NCBI RefSeq assembly: GCF_014648855.1
Contig: NZ_BMRX01000007.1
Span: 1 to 64,000, forward strand
Source: Streptomyces parvulus
GTDB lineage: Bacteria; Actinomycetota; Actinomycetes; Streptomycetales; Streptomycetaceae
Direction of reading: 5' to 3'
Length of the DNA stretch: 64,000 nt
The position numbers and the translations under genes were made by a program. The notes under the pieces were generated by a model. That model worked only from the letters and a program-made list of their open reading frames with translations, had not been told where the DNA came from and did no database searches. Shown in pieces: positions 39,208-48,684 of this stretch; the stretch's first letter is position 1, and every line of letters starts with the position of its first letter.

Positions 39208-40228
39208 CGGCCGTCTTCCCTTCTCGGGCGGCCCGGGGCGTCCGGGAGGACCGGGAGGTCAGGAACAGGTACACGCCCGTCACCAGCAGCAGGAAGAGCA
39301 GCAGCAGGACCGACATCGCGGAGCCGGCGCCGAAGTTCCAGGTGACGAAGGACGACTGGTAGATGTGGATGGAGATCAGGTCGGCGGCCTCCGGCGCGGC
39401 CTTGCCGAACAGGACGAACGGCGTGTTGAAGTCGTTGAAGGTCCACAGGAACAGCACGAGGACCAGGACCTGGTTGACCGGACGCAGCGACGGCAGGGTG
39501 ATGCGGCGGATCTGCTGCCAGACGCCGGCCCCGTCCAGGGCGGCGGCCTCGTACAGCTCCTTGGGGATGTTCTGGAGGCCCGCCATGACGATGAGGAACG
39601 CGAACGGCCAGCCCTTCCAGACGGACACCACGAGCAGCGCGACGAAGCTGTTGTCGCCGATCAGCCAGAAGGAGGGCTTGTCGGTGAGGCCCAGCTGGTC
39701 GTGCAGGACGTGGTTCACCAGGCCGTTGTCGTGCTGGAACATGAACGCCCAGGTGATGACGGCCGCGTAGACCGGCAGGGCGTACGGCACCAGGAAGATC
39801 GCCCGGAGCAGGCCCCGGCCGCGGAAGGCGTCCTGCATGCAGATCGCCGCGGCGGTGCCGATCAGCCAGCACAGTCCGACGGACAGCACGGTGAAGACGC
39901 AGGTGACGAGGAAGGAGTGGAGCAGGGCCTCGCCGACGGGCGCGTCGAAGTCGACCGACAGGCTGTAGTTGTCGAGGCCGGTCCACGGGGCGACGGTCCA
40001 GTCGCGGATGTAGAACTGGGTGAGTTCCTTGAAGCTCATCACGATGCCGATGACCATCGGCACCAGGTGGACGAGGAGTTCGAGGAGCAGGGCCGGCAGG
40101 AGCAGCAGGTAGGGCAGGCCGATGCGGCGGATCCGCCCGGGACGGCGGCGGGGTCCGCGCGCCGTCCCGGGGGAGCTCTTGCCGACCGTCCGCTCACGGG
40201 ACTGCGCCGAGGCGGTCGTGGTGGTCAT
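39200..40228 (-). CDS. Sugar ABC transporter permease (MalF type)
   Basis: A 342-aa inner-membrane permease. The N-terminal cytoplasmic extension is Arg-rich and is followed by six or more helices. The EAA loop reads YEAAALDGAGVWQQIRRITLP. It follows the binding-protein gene with a 43-bp gap and overlaps the MalG-type gene. Together the two permeases form the importer channel for an oligosaccharide, probably a beta-glucan fragment. Confidence 0.92.
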   Translation of the reverse strand: MTTTTASAQSRERTVGKSSPGTARGPRRRPGRIRRIGLPYLLLLPALLLELLVHLVPMVIGIVMSFKELTQFYIRDWTVAPWTGLDNYSLSVDFDAPVGEALLHSFLVTCVFTVLSVGLCWLIGTAAAICMQDAFRGRGLLRAIFLVPYALPVYAAVITWAFMFQHDNGLVNHVLHDQLGLTDKPSFWLIGDNSFVALLVVSVWKGWPFAFLIVMAGLQNIPKELYEAAALDGAGVWQQIRRITLPSLRPVNQVLVLVLFLWTFNDFNTPFVLFGKAAPEAADLISIHIYQSSFVTWNFGAGSAMSVLLLLFLLLVTGVYLFLTSRSSRTPRAAREGKTADV

Positions 40229-40271
40229 GGCGAGATCCGTGTCGTGTCGGAGACGATGGGGTTCCGGGGGC

Positions 40272-41588
40272 TCACTTCGTCGGCATCTGCTGCTGGGCCT
40301 TGGCGAGCTTCTCCTTGACCGACTCGGCGGTCACCGCACGGCCGGCCGCGGCGTCCGCGAACAGCTCCTTGACGGCCGTGCCGACCGCCGTCTCGAACTG
40401 CGACTCGTCCGGCACCTGGGGCAGCGCGGCGGCGCTGGTGGCGAGGGTCTCGCGCAGGACGGCGGTCGCCTGGGTGTTGAACGCCGGGTCGGACTGGGCG
40501 GCCTTGACCGGCGGGATGGAGCCGTACGCCTCGTTGAGGATCTTCTGCTCGGCGTCGCTGGTCATGAACTTCACGAACTTGGTGGCGCCGTCGACGTTGT
40601 CGGTGTTCTTGAAGACGGCCATGTTGATGCCGGCGACCATGGAGTTGGTGGCCTGGCCGGCGCCCGGGGTGCCGGAGGCGACGGGTGCGGGCGCGACGCC
40701 CCACTCGTCCTCCTTCATGCCCATGGTCTTGAAGGTGGCGGAGGCGGTCTGCCACAGCACCATCGCGGTCTTGCCCTTGGCGAAGTCGCTGAGGGACTGG
40801 TTCTGCGCGTACTCGGCGTTGCCGGGCGCGATGACCTTGTCCTTGGCCATCAGGTCGACGTACTGCTTGACGGCCGCGACGGCGCCCTCGGAGGTGAAGT
40901 CGGGCTTGCCGTCCGCGGTGAAGAAGTCGGCGCCGTGCTGCTTGCCGAGGACGAAGACCTGGTGGATGTTGTTCGACAGGTTGGAGCCCTCTGCGCCCAG
41001 GGCCCACTTGCCGTCCCCGGAGATCTTCTTGCCGGTCTCGACCAGCTCGTCCCAGGTGGCCGGGGGCTTGGTGACGCCCGCGTCGGCGAACATCTGCTTG
41101 TTGTAGTAGAGCGCGTAGGCCATCGAGTACAGCGGGACCGCGGCCGGGTCCTGGCCCTCGACGCCGGTCGAGCCGAGCGCCGACTCCACGAAGCGGTCTC
41201 TGCCGCCGATCGTGTCGAAGTTCTTCGCGTCCCAGGGCAGCAGCGCGCCGGTGGCCTGGAGGGAGGCGCTCCAGGTGTTGCCGATGTTCAGGATGTCCGG
41301 GCCCTGCCCGGAGGTGGTGGCGGTGAGGATCCGGTTGAGCAGGTCGGACCAGGGCACGACCTCCAGCTTCACCTTGATGCCGGTCTCCTTCTCGAACTTG
41401 TCGAGTTCGGGCTGGAGGACCTTCTTGTCGACCTCGACGCTGGCGCCCTGGTTGGAGGCCCAGTAGGTGAGTTCCTTGGGCGAGTCGTTGGATCCGCCGC
41501 CCGAGGAGGAACCGCCTCCGCAGGCCGAGGCGGCGAGAGCGAGAGACATGGTGACGGCGCCTACGGCCGCGGCTCGGATGCTGCGCAT
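40272..41588 (-). CDS. Family-1 sugar-binding lipoprotein
   Basis: A 438-aa extracellular receptor. The signal peptide ends at the lipobox ASAC with Cys23, followed by a Gly/Ser linker. SBP_bac_1 features include LTYWASNQGASVEVDKKVLQ and GPDILNIGNTWSASLQATGALLP. It is first in the importer operon and divergent from the ROK regulator, which probably controls it. Confidence 0.92.
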   Translation of the reverse strand: MRSIRAAAVGAVTMSLALAASACGGGSSSGGGSNDSPKELTYWASNQGASVEVDKKVLQPELDKFEKETGIKVKLEVVPWSDLLNRILTATTSGQGPDILNIGNTWSASLQATGALLPWDAKNFDTIGGRDRFVESALGSTGVEGQDPAAVPLYSMAYALYYNKQMFADAGVTKPPATWDELVETGKKISGDGKWALGAEGSNLSNNIHQVFVLGKQHGADFFTADGKPDFTSEGAVAAVKQYVDLMAKDKVIAPGNAEYAQNQSLSDFAKGKTAMVLWQTASATFKTMGMKEDEWGVAPAPVASGTPGAGQATNSMVAGINMAVFKNTDNVDGATKFVKFMTSDAEQKILNEAYGSIPPVKAAQSDPAFNTQATAVLRETLATSAAALPQVPDESQFETAVGTAVKELFADAAAGRAVTAESVKEKLAKAQQQMPTK

Positions 41589-41665
41589 GGCTCCTGGGTC
41601 CTTCCGGGGAGTCGGTCGGGAAGTCCGAGGGCGGCCCCGGTATCCCTCCCGAAGCCCCTCATGGC

Positions 41666-41686
41666 TTAATTTAGGACGTGAGTTAA
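41666..41686. promoter_or_regulatory. Candidate ROK operator between the importer operon and its regulator
   Basis: An AT-rich inverted repeat, TTAATTTA / TGAGTTAA, with a 5-nt spacer (6 of 8 arm positions match). It lies in the 172-bp divergent gap, 78 bp from the binding-protein start and 75 bp from the ROK start. Low-GC TTAA-containing palindromes are usual for ROK repressors. Confidence 0.5.
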
Positions 41687-41760
41687 ACCCCGAGAGAAAG
41701 ACTCGTCAAGGTGTCGCGCGCGGTCGGACGGCGGGCGGAGTCCTGGAAAGGAGGTGCCGG

Positions 41761-43071
41761 ATGGCCGGACACGGCGGGCGAACGGTCCGTGACCTGCGGC
41801 GCGAGAGCCGCACCGCCGTTCTGCAACGGTTGTATTTCGACGGGCCGATGAGCCGGCTCGCGCTGGGCTCGGCGGCCGGGCTGAGTTCGGGTTCCGTGAG
41901 CACCGTCGTCGCCGAACTCATCGCGGACGGGCTCGTGGAGGAGGCGGGCAGCCTCGGGGCGGACGGCGGCCGGCCCCGCACCCTCGTGCGCGTCGCGGCG
42001 GACCGGGGACGCCTGATCGGGGTCGACGTCGGCGAGACCCGGGTGCGCGTCGAGCTGTTCGACCTCGCGATGTCGGAACTCGCGCGGGCGGAGCGGGCGT
42101 TGCCCGGACACGGCTCGCGCTCCTACGACGTGCGGGTCGTCGCCGGGCACATCCTGGACGGCGTCGCGGAGGTCCTGGAGGCCCCCGGCGCGGGCTCCGG
42201 TGAGCTGCTCGGCGTCGGCGTCGGGGTCCCCGGCATCGTGGAGCACACCGCCGACGGCACCCTCGTGCACGGCCAGACCATCGGATGGGACGCGGTGCCG
42301 CTGGAGGCGCTGTTGCGGGACGCGGGTCGGCTGCCCGCGCACGTGCCGCTGTTCATCGACAACGGCGCCAAGACGCTGGGGCAGGCCGAGATGTGGTTCG
42401 GCGGCGGTCGCGGGGCGCACAACGCCGTGGTCGTGCTGTTCGGTTCGGGGGTCGGCGCCTGTGTCGTCACGGACGACGTGGAGCACGGGCGCGCGGTGGA
42501 GTGGGGGCACCTGACGGTACGGGTGCGGGGGCGCCGGTGCCGGTGCGGGGCGCGGGGGTGCCTGGAGGCGTACGCGGGCGCGGAGGCGCTGGTCGCGCGG
42601 TGGCGTGAGTCGGGCGGGCAGCCGCCGCCCGGCGCCGACGAGGAGGCCGCGCTCACCGCCCTGCTGTCCGCGGCCCGGCCCGGCGACGGGGGCACGCCCG
42701 ACCCGGTGGCCGCCGGGGTGCTGGCCGAGACCGCCGAGTACCTGGGCGCCGGCCTCTCCGACCTGATCAACCTCTTCCAGCCGGAGCGGGTGGTGGTGGG
42801 CGGCTGGGCCGGCCTGCAACTGGGCGCGCCGTTCCTGGAGTCCGTCCGGGCGCACGCCCTGGCCCACGCGCTGCGGCACCCCGCGGGACGGGTGGGCATC
42901 GCCCTCGGCCGCCTGGGCCCCGACGCGGTCACGGTGGGCGCGGCGACCCTGCCCCTCGCGGCCTTCTTCGCCCGCGGCGGCCGCCGCCCGCCGGTGGCCT
43001 CCCCCGGCCCGGCACCCGCCTGGCGGACGGCGCTCGGCGGGCGGCTGGCGGGACAGCGGGGTGGCGGGTGA
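41761..43071 (+). CDS. ROK-family transcriptional regulator
   Basis: A 436-aa regulator. An N-terminal winged HTH (residues ~8-65: TVRDLRRESRTAVLQRLYFDG, AAGLSSGSVSTVVAELIADGLVEE) is fused to a sugar-kinase-like ROK domain. The ROK signature with zinc-binding Cys is intact: EWGHLTVRVRGRRCRCGARGCLEAYAG. It is divergent from the ABC importer/GH1 operon and is probably its sugar-responsive repressor. AAGGAGG precedes the ATG. Confidence 0.92.
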   Translation: MAGHGGRTVRDLRRESRTAVLQRLYFDGPMSRLALGSAAGLSSGSVSTVVAELIADGLVEEAGSLGADGGRPRTLVRVAADRGRLIGVDVGETRVRVELFDLAMSELARAERALPGHGSRSYDVRVVAGHILDGVAEVLEAPGAGSGELLGVGVGVPGIVEHTADGTLVHGQTIGWDAVPLEALLRDAGRLPAHVPLFIDNGAKTLGQAEMWFGGGRGAHNAVVVLFGSGVGACVVTDDVEHGRAVEWGHLTVRVRGRRCRCGARGCLEAYAGAEALVARWRESGGQPPPGADEEAALTALLSAARPGDGGTPDPVAAGVLAETAEYLGAGLSDLINLFQPERVVVGGWAGLQLGAPFLESVRAHALAHALRHPAGRVGIALGRLGPDAVTVGAATLPLAAFFARGGRRPPVASPGPAPAWRTALGGRLAGQRGGG

Positions 43072-43102
43072 CGTGACCGGGCGGGGCGCAGGGGCACGGA
43101 CA

Positions 43103-43153
43103 CGGGCGGGGCGGCGCGGGCGGGGCGGCGCGGGCGGCGCGGGCGGCGCGGCG
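43103..43153. repeat. GC-rich microsatellite-like tract
   Basis: The 51-bp tract is built from imperfect GCGCGGGCGGG/GGCGGCGCG units. It lies between the convergent ROK and LacI stops. It may stall polymerase or fold, but no single clear hairpin is seen. Confidence 0.55.
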
Positions 43154-43200
43154 TACGGGAGCCGTCGGCGCGGCGGAGGCCCGCGTTGTGTCCGCGGGGC

Positions 43201-44241
43201 CTACGCCGAGTCCCGTACCACCAGTTCCGGGTCGAAGACGACCGACGTGGGGTCCTTGCGCTCACCCTTGATGTGTTCGTCGAGGAGACGGGCCATGGTG
43301 GCCGCCATCTCCTCGACCGGCTGCCGCACCGTGGTCAGCCGGGGCCGGCAGGTGACGGCCACGCTGGAGTCGTCGAAGCCGATGACCGCGACGTCGCCCG
43401 GCACCCGGCGTCCGTGGTCGCGCAGCACCTGCACGGCACCCTGCGCCATCAGGTCGTTGGCGGTGAACAGGCCGTCGAGGTCGGGGTGTTCGGAGAGCAG
43501 CGAGGCCGCCGCCGCCATGCCGCTGTCGACCGTGAAGCCGCCCTCGGCGACGGGGACGTACGGGTGCCCGTGCCGGGCGAGGGTGTCCCGGAAGCCGGCC
43601 AGCCGCTCCTGGCTCGCCGCGACGGCCAGCGGCCCCGTGACGGTGGCTATCCGGCGGCAGCCCCGCTCCAGCAGGTGCTCGGCGGCCAGCCGCCCGCCGT
43701 CGCGGTGGGCGAGGTCGACGTAGCTGAGCGGCACCGGACGCCCGGGCCGGGCGAAGAGCACCGCGGGCAGCCCGGCACCGGCGAGCAGCGCGGGCAGCGG
43801 GTCGTCGGGGTGGGTGGACACGATCAGCGCGCCGTCCGCGCCGCCCTGCCTGAGGTACGCCACGACCTCCTGCCGCGCCTCGGGCGTCTCGGCGAACATC
43901 AGCACCGGGTGCATCGACCGCGGCCGCAGGTGGCCGACGACGCCGCCGACGACACGGCCGAAGAACGGGTCGGCGAACACCCGGGTGGCGAAGGCGTTCT
44001 GCTCGGTGTCGGAGGCGTCGCCCGCGCCGGAGACGACCAGGGCGACGGTGGTGGTGCGCCGGGTGACCAGTTGCCGGGCGGCCTGGTTGGGCGCGTACCC
44101 GGTGCGTTCGATGGCCCGGCGGACCAGGTCCTGGATGGCGGGGTCCACGTTGCGGACGCCGTTGACCACCCGGGAGACGGTCGCCCGGGACACGCCGGCC
44201 TCCCGGGCGACGTCCTCCAGGGTCGGGGCCTGTCTGCTCAT
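43201..44241 (-). CDS. LacI-family transcriptional regulator
   Basis: A 346-aa repressor. The N-terminal HTH and hinge TLEDVAREAGVSRATVSRVVNGVRNVDP, then YAPNQAARQLVTRRT, are textbook LacI. The C-terminal periplasmic-binding-like domain has FTANDLMAQGAV and VIGFDDSSVAVTCRP. It follows the GH3 gene on the same strand, and AGAGCGCTCT palindromes of LacI type are found upstream of it and in the DUF1996/beta-helix promoter, so it probably regulates this glucanase group and itself. Confidence 0.93.
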   Translation of the reverse strand: MSRQAPTLEDVAREAGVSRATVSRVVNGVRNVDPAIQDLVRRAIERTGYAPNQAARQLVTRRTTTVALVVSGAGDASDTEQNAFATRVFADPFFGRVVGGVVGHLRPRSMHPVLMFAETPEARQEVVAYLRQGGADGALIVSTHPDDPLPALLAGAGLPAVLFARPGRPVPLSYVDLAHRDGGRLAAEHLLERGCRRIATVTGPLAVAASQERLAGFRDTLARHGHPYVPVAEGGFTVDSGMAAAASLLSEHPDLDGLFTANDLMAQGAVQVLRDHGRRVPGDVAVIGFDDSSVAVTCRPRLTTVRQPVEEMAATMARLLDEHIKGERKDPTSVVFDPELVVRDSA

Positions 44242-44276
44242 GCCCGCACCCTAACCGGCGGGGTCGGGCGGGTGGT

Positions 44277-44286
44277 AGAGCGCTCT
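44277..44286. promoter_or_regulatory. LacI-type palindrome upstream of the LacI gene
   Basis: AGAGCGCTCT, a perfect 10-bp palindrome, lies 36 bp upstream of the LacI start. The GAGCGCTC core is that of CebR/LacI-type operators in Streptomyces. It suggests autoregulation. Confidence 0.55.
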
Positions 44287-44294
44287 CCGCCGCC

Positions 44295-46781
44295 TCAGCC
44301 GGTGCGGGGGCCCACCACCTCCAGGTCCGCGACCAGGGGCACCTCGCCCGCCGAGGGGCCCGCGAGCACCCGCCAGCGGCCCGTCTCCGTACGCCAGGCG
44401 CGCTCCCGCACGCACCAGTGGCGCAGCGCCCGCGCCGGGACGCGCACCGTCGCCGTCACGCTCTCCCCCGGCCGCGCGCGGACGGCCGCGTACCCGGCGA
44501 ACCAGCGCACCGGGCGTTCGACCGCCGACCCGGGCCGGGCGAGGTAGACCTGCACGACCTCCCGGCCGGGCCGCGCGCCCGTGTTGCGCACCCGGACCCG
44601 GACCGTCACGTCCTCCCCCGCGCCCGCCCGCGGCGGCACGGTCAGCTCCTCGTGGGCCCAGGTGGTGTAGCCCAGTCCGTGCCCGAACCAGTAGGCGGGC
44701 ACGCGCGTGTGGCGCAGCCAGCCGCGGTGACCGACGTGGAGGCCCTCGTCGTAGGGGAGCCGGCCGTCCGCCGGGAGGGTGCGGGTGACCGGGGCGTCGG
44801 CGAGGGCGGCCGGCCACGTGGTGGGCAGCCGGCCGCCGGGCTCCGCGCGCCCGAAGAGGACGTCGGCCAGTCCGTCGCCGCCCTCCTGACCGGGGAACCA
44901 GGCGAGCAGCACCGCGCCCACAGCGTCGCGCCAGGGCAGTTCCACCGGGCCGCCGCTGTTGACGACCGCCACCGTGCGCGGGTTGGCGGCGGCGACCGCG
45001 CGCACCAGGGCGTTCTGCGTGGCCCCGAGCGAGAGGGTCGTGCGGTCGTAGCCCTCGCACTCGCCGTGCTCGGTGGTGCCCACGACGACGATCGCCGCGT
45101 CCGCCCCGGCGGCGGCGCGCGCGGCCTCGGCCGGCGAGGCGGCTGCGTCGGGGGCGGGCGGCGCCGCGCTGACGACCGTGGCCCGGCCGGTGCCGGGGGC
45201 CAGCTCGCGGCGGGCCACGAGCAGGGCGTCCTGGCCGACGGCCAGGTCGGCGCCGGCGTACTGGGCGGGCGGGTTGACGTGCACCACCGCCGGGTCGTCG
45301 GTCGGCGGCGGGAAGTCCCCGGCCAGCAGCGGCCGCCCGTCCAGGGCGAGGCTCATCCGGCCGAAACCGGCGACGCCCAGCGTCCAGCGGCCCGCCGTCC
45401 GGGGGCGCAGGCGCGCGCTGATCTCGACGGTGTGCGCCCCCGGTACCAGCCGGGGCTCCAGCAGGCGTCCCCCGCGCCGTCGTTCGGCGTACAGTTCGCG
45501 GCCGTCGGCGTCCAGCATCCGCAGCAGCACGCCGGGCAGCCCGGAGCGGGGGTCGGTGCACGCGTCGTGGCCCAGCGGGGGCGCGGGCCCGTCGGGGCGC
45601 GGACCGGGGACGTGGACGACCCGGGCGCGGCCCCGCAGCGCGGCGCGGACGCCGTCGAGTACGGAGACCTCGTGCGGCGGGAAGACCCCGGCGCTGCCCC
45701 CGCCCTGCGTACGGGTCCGGGCGGCGTGCGCGCCGATCACGGCGACGGTGCGCAGGTGGCCGGGGTCCAGCGGCAGGACACCCCGGTTGGCGAGCAGCAC
45801 GCTCCCGGCGGCGACGGCCCGGCGGGCCAGGGCCCGCTCCCGCGGCGCGACGGCCGGACGGGGAGCGGGCGGGGCCTCGGTGCCGGCGCGGGCGGCGCCG
45901 GACGCCGTCGGCTCCCCCTCCCCCAGCGCGCCCAGCCAGGCCGCGAGCCGCAGCAGCCGCCGTACCTTGTCGTCCACGGTGTCCTCGGGCACGGCGCCGT
46001 CGGCCACCGCGCGGGCCAGCGCCTCACCCCAGGGGCTGTCGGGGCCGGGCATGGCGAGGTCGAGTCCGGAGCGGGCGGTGTCCTCGGTGGAGCGGACCGC
46101 GCCCCAGTCGGAGACGACCACGCCGTCGAACCCCCACTCGCCCTTCAGCGGGTCGGAGAGCAGGGCGTTCGCGGTCATGGTCGTGCCGTCGACCGCGTTG
46201 TACCCGGCCATGACGAGGCGCACCCCGGCGTCCACCGCCGCCTCGAAGGGCGCGAGGTAGACCTCCCGCAGCGCCCGTTCGTCCACCCGTACGTCGACGG
46301 TGAGCCGGTCGGTCTCGGAGTCGTTGGCCACGTAGTGCTTGGCGGTGGCGGCCACGCCGTGCGCCTGGACGCCGCGCACCAGTGCGGCGCCGACGCGGCC
46401 GGTCAGCTCCGGGTCCTCCGAGAAGCACTCGAAGTGCCGGCCGCCGAGGGGGCTGCGGTGCAGGTTGAGGGTCGGGGCGAGGAGGACGTCCACGCCCTTG
46501 CGCCGGGCCTCGGCGGCGAGCAGGCCGCCGAGGCTCTCGACCAGGTCCTCGTCCCAGGTGGCGGCGAGCGCCGAGGCCGAGGGCAGCAGGACGGAGGTGA
46601 TCCGCTCGTCCCAGGCCTCGCCCCGTACGCCCGCCGGGCCGTCGGACATCACCAGCTCCCGCAGTCCGAGCGCCGGTTCCGCCCGGGTGCGCCAGGTCGT
46701 GGCGCCGTCGAGCAGCAGCGCGCGGGCGCGCGGTGTCAGCTTGCCGAGCAGCCGGTCGATCTCTTCGTCGCTCGTCCCCAC
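44295..46781 (-). CDS. GH3 beta-glucosidase with PA14-like insert
   Basis: An 828-aa glycosidase. The GH3 barrel has TLNLHRSPLGGRHFECFSEDP, KHYVANDSETDR and the nucleophile D225 in VVVSDWGAVRST. A PA14-like beta domain is inserted around residues 410-510, and a fibronectin-III-like domain ends the protein (ELTVPPRAGAGEDVTVRVRVRNTG). No signal peptide is visible, so it is probably intracellular. The GTG at 46781 follows GGGAGGGG. It lies between the secreted GH2-like enzyme and the LacI gene. Confidence 0.9.
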   Translation of the reverse strand: MGTSDEEIDRLLGKLTPRARALLLDGATTWRTRAEPALGLRELVMSDGPAGVRGEAWDERITSVLLPSASALAATWDEDLVESLGGLLAAEARRKGVDVLLAPTLNLHRSPLGGRHFECFSEDPELTGRVGAALVRGVQAHGVAATAKHYVANDSETDRLTVDVRVDERALREVYLAPFEAAVDAGVRLVMAGYNAVDGTTMTANALLSDPLKGEWGFDGVVVSDWGAVRSTEDTARSGLDLAMPGPDSPWGEALARAVADGAVPEDTVDDKVRRLLRLAAWLGALGEGEPTASGAARAGTEAPPAPRPAVAPRERALARRAVAAGSVLLANRGVLPLDPGHLRTVAVIGAHAARTRTQGGGSAGVFPPHEVSVLDGVRAALRGRARVVHVPGPRPDGPAPPLGHDACTDPRSGLPGVLLRMLDADGRELYAERRRGGRLLEPRLVPGAHTVEISARLRPRTAGRWTLGVAGFGRMSLALDGRPLLAGDFPPPTDDPAVVHVNPPAQYAGADLAVGQDALLVARRELAPGTGRATVVSAAPPAPDAAASPAEAARAAAGADAAIVVVGTTEHGECEGYDRTTLSLGATQNALVRAVAAANPRTVAVVNSGGPVELPWRDAVGAVLLAWFPGQEGGDGLADVLFGRAEPGGRLPTTWPAALADAPVTRTLPADGRLPYDEGLHVGHRGWLRHTRVPAYWFGHGLGYTTWAHEELTVPPRAGAGEDVTVRVRVRNTGARPGREVVQVYLARPGSAVERPVRWFAGYAAVRARPGESVTATVRVPARALRHWCVRERAWRTETGRWRVLAGPSAGEVPLVADLEVVGPRTG

Positions 46782-46824
46782 CCGGGTCTCCCCTCCCAGT
46801 CGTGCCGTGCGTGTCCGTCCGGCG

Positions 46825-48594
46825 TCAGCTGTAGACGCCGAACTCGTAGAGCGAGTAGCCGTAACCGGTGCCGCGGGCCGTGCCGTTGACGCGCACGTAG
46901 CGGCCGGTGCCGGACACGTCGAGGGTGTCGACGCCGCCGTTGCCGTCGGTCACGGTGCGCACGGTCTGCCAGTTCTGTCCGTCGTCGGAGGTCTGGACGG
47001 TGTAGGCCCTGGCGTAGGAGGCCTCCCAGTACAGCTGGACGTGCCGGAACGTGGTGCGCGTCCCGAGGTCCACCTGGACCCACTGGGGGTCACTCCAGTC
47101 GCTGGCCCAGCGGGTGTTCGGGTTCCCGTCCACGGCGTTGGCGGCGGTGCAGGGGCAGTCGCCGTAGCTCGGCTGGAAGGAGGACGCGGTGGCCGGCTTG
47201 CCGAGGGCGACGTTGGTGCCGTCCACGGCGGGCGGCACGACGCGCGCCGAGAGCGTCTCCACGCCGACGTTGCCCCGGCCGTCGGTGGCCTTGACGTACA
47301 GCTTCCAGACGCCGGGCCGGTCGGGGGCGGTGACCTTCAGGCGCCCGCCGCCGAGGTCGGTCGCGGGGAGCGTGGTGAGCTGCTTGCCCTGGTCGATGTA
47401 GTTGCTGTTGGCCAGCACCTCGTACGCGATCGGGTCGCCGTCGGGGTCGGTGGCGCGGGTGGTCAGGACGAGGTCCTTGCCCGCCTGCACCTTGCCCGCG
47501 TCGCCCTCGACGCCGAAGGCGGAGACGACGGGCGGTGTGTTGTCGCCGGCGGTGTCGCCGCCGTAGGCCCGCTTGACCGCGTAGTACGACAGCCGCTTCT
47601 GGCCGGCGGGCAGCAGGTTGAACCAGATGCCGCCGAAGTCGTACTCGGTGCCGTAGTGGAACAGGGTCGCGCCGAGGGCGACGCCCCGGTGCCCGGTGAC
47701 GCAGTTCCAGGCGTCGGTGTAGCCCTGCGCCTTGGCCTGGTCGGTGGGTTCCCTCGGTACGCCGTTGGCGTCGTCCGGCACCTCCCACTCGCCGGCCGGA
47801 CCGCCCTCGGTGACGATGTAGGGCTTGGTGTAGCCGCCCTGCTCCCAGGCGGCCCGGACACCGCAGACCGCGTCGTAGGAGTTGACGGCGTACAGGTCGA
47901 GGTCGGGGGCGTTCTTCTTGTAGTACGGCCAGGCGCCGACCCAGGCGTCGGTGGAGGTCACCGGGTGGTTCGGGTCGACGGCGTGGATCTTCTTCGTCAC
48001 GTCGTTGACGAAGGTGGTGTAGGCGTCGCGCTGGCGCTCCAGCTCGTCGCCGCTGTAGCAGTTCTGGAGTCCGAGCACCGACTCGTTGCCGACGTTCCAC
48101 ATCAGGACGCCCGGGTGGTCCTTGTACTCCTGGACCCAGCGCGGGAACTCGGCCAGCATCTGGTCCTTGTACGCGGTGTCCGTCAGGTAGTTCACGCAGC
48201 CGCCGCTGCCGGGTCCGCCGCCGGGCTGGAGCCAGAAGCCGGCGATGACCTTGACGCCGTGCGCGGCGGCGGAGTCGAGGAGGGGCTTGCTGCTCGCGTC
48301 GGTGCCCCAGGTGCGGATGGTGTTGACGCCCATGGACTTGAGGTCGGGCATGTACCGGTCGGCGTCGTTGGGTGAGGGGCCCCAGGTGAGGCCCTTGACC
48401 TGGTAGGGGCTGCCGTCCACGGTCAGCTGCCAGTTGCCCTGGCCGCCGGTGACCTTCACGACGCTGCCGGCGGCGTGCGCCTGCTGGGCCGGCACGGCGG
48501 TCAGGGCGCAGGCGGTGAGCAGCGCGGCGGTCAGCGGGACGGTGAGTCTGCGGGCCGGGGCGGGGCCCGGGGTGGGGGTGCGGGGTCGGCTCAT
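46825..48594 (-). CDS. Secreted GH2-type TIM-barrel glycosidase with C-terminal CBM32
   Basis: A 589-aa extracellular enzyme. A signal peptide covers residues 1-~41 (ends AHA). The catalytic barrel includes YQVKGLTWGPSPNDADRYMPDL, the acid/base in LMWNVGNES and a likely nucleophile Glu in PYIVTEGGPAG; it resembles GH2 barrel or glucanosyltransferase-like proteins. A bacterial Ig-like domain follows (PPVVSAFGVEGDAGKV), then a C-terminal F5/8-type CBM32 (NVALGKPATASSF to YGYSLYEFGVYS). A beta-glucan-active role is inferred from context. Confidence 0.85.
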   Translation of the reverse strand: MSRPRTPTPGPAPARRLTVPLTAALLTACALTAVPAQQAHAAGSVVKVTGGQGNWQLTVDGSPYQVKGLTWGPSPNDADRYMPDLKSMGVNTIRTWGTDASSKPLLDSAAAHGVKVIAGFWLQPGGGPGSGGCVNYLTDTAYKDQMLAEFPRWVQEYKDHPGVLMWNVGNESVLGLQNCYSGDELERQRDAYTTFVNDVTKKIHAVDPNHPVTSTDAWVGAWPYYKKNAPDLDLYAVNSYDAVCGVRAAWEQGGYTKPYIVTEGGPAGEWEVPDDANGVPREPTDQAKAQGYTDAWNCVTGHRGVALGATLFHYGTEYDFGGIWFNLLPAGQKRLSYYAVKRAYGGDTAGDNTPPVVSAFGVEGDAGKVQAGKDLVLTTRATDPDGDPIAYEVLANSNYIDQGKQLTTLPATDLGGGRLKVTAPDRPGVWKLYVKATDGRGNVGVETLSARVVPPAVDGTNVALGKPATASSFQPSYGDCPCTAANAVDGNPNTRWASDWSDPQWVQVDLGTRTTFRHVQLYWEASYARAYTVQTSDDGQNWQTVRTVTDGNGGVDTLDVSGTGRYVRVNGTARGTGYGYSLYEFGVYS

Positions 48595-48621
48595 GGTGGT
48601 GTGTCTCCGGTCTGCGGGTGG

Positions 48622-48663
48622 GGCGGCCCGGCCGCCCGCGGGGCAGTGGACGGCCGGGCCGCC
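48622..48663. terminator. 13-bp-stem hairpin after the DUF1996 gene
   Basis: A perfect 13-bp GC inverted repeat (48622-48634 with 48651-48663) with a 16-nt loop lies directly downstream of the DUF1996 stop on the minus strand. It separates that gene from the GH2-type gene. Confidence 0.65.
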
Positions 48664-48684
48664 GGTCTCGGTGGGGGGCCGGGG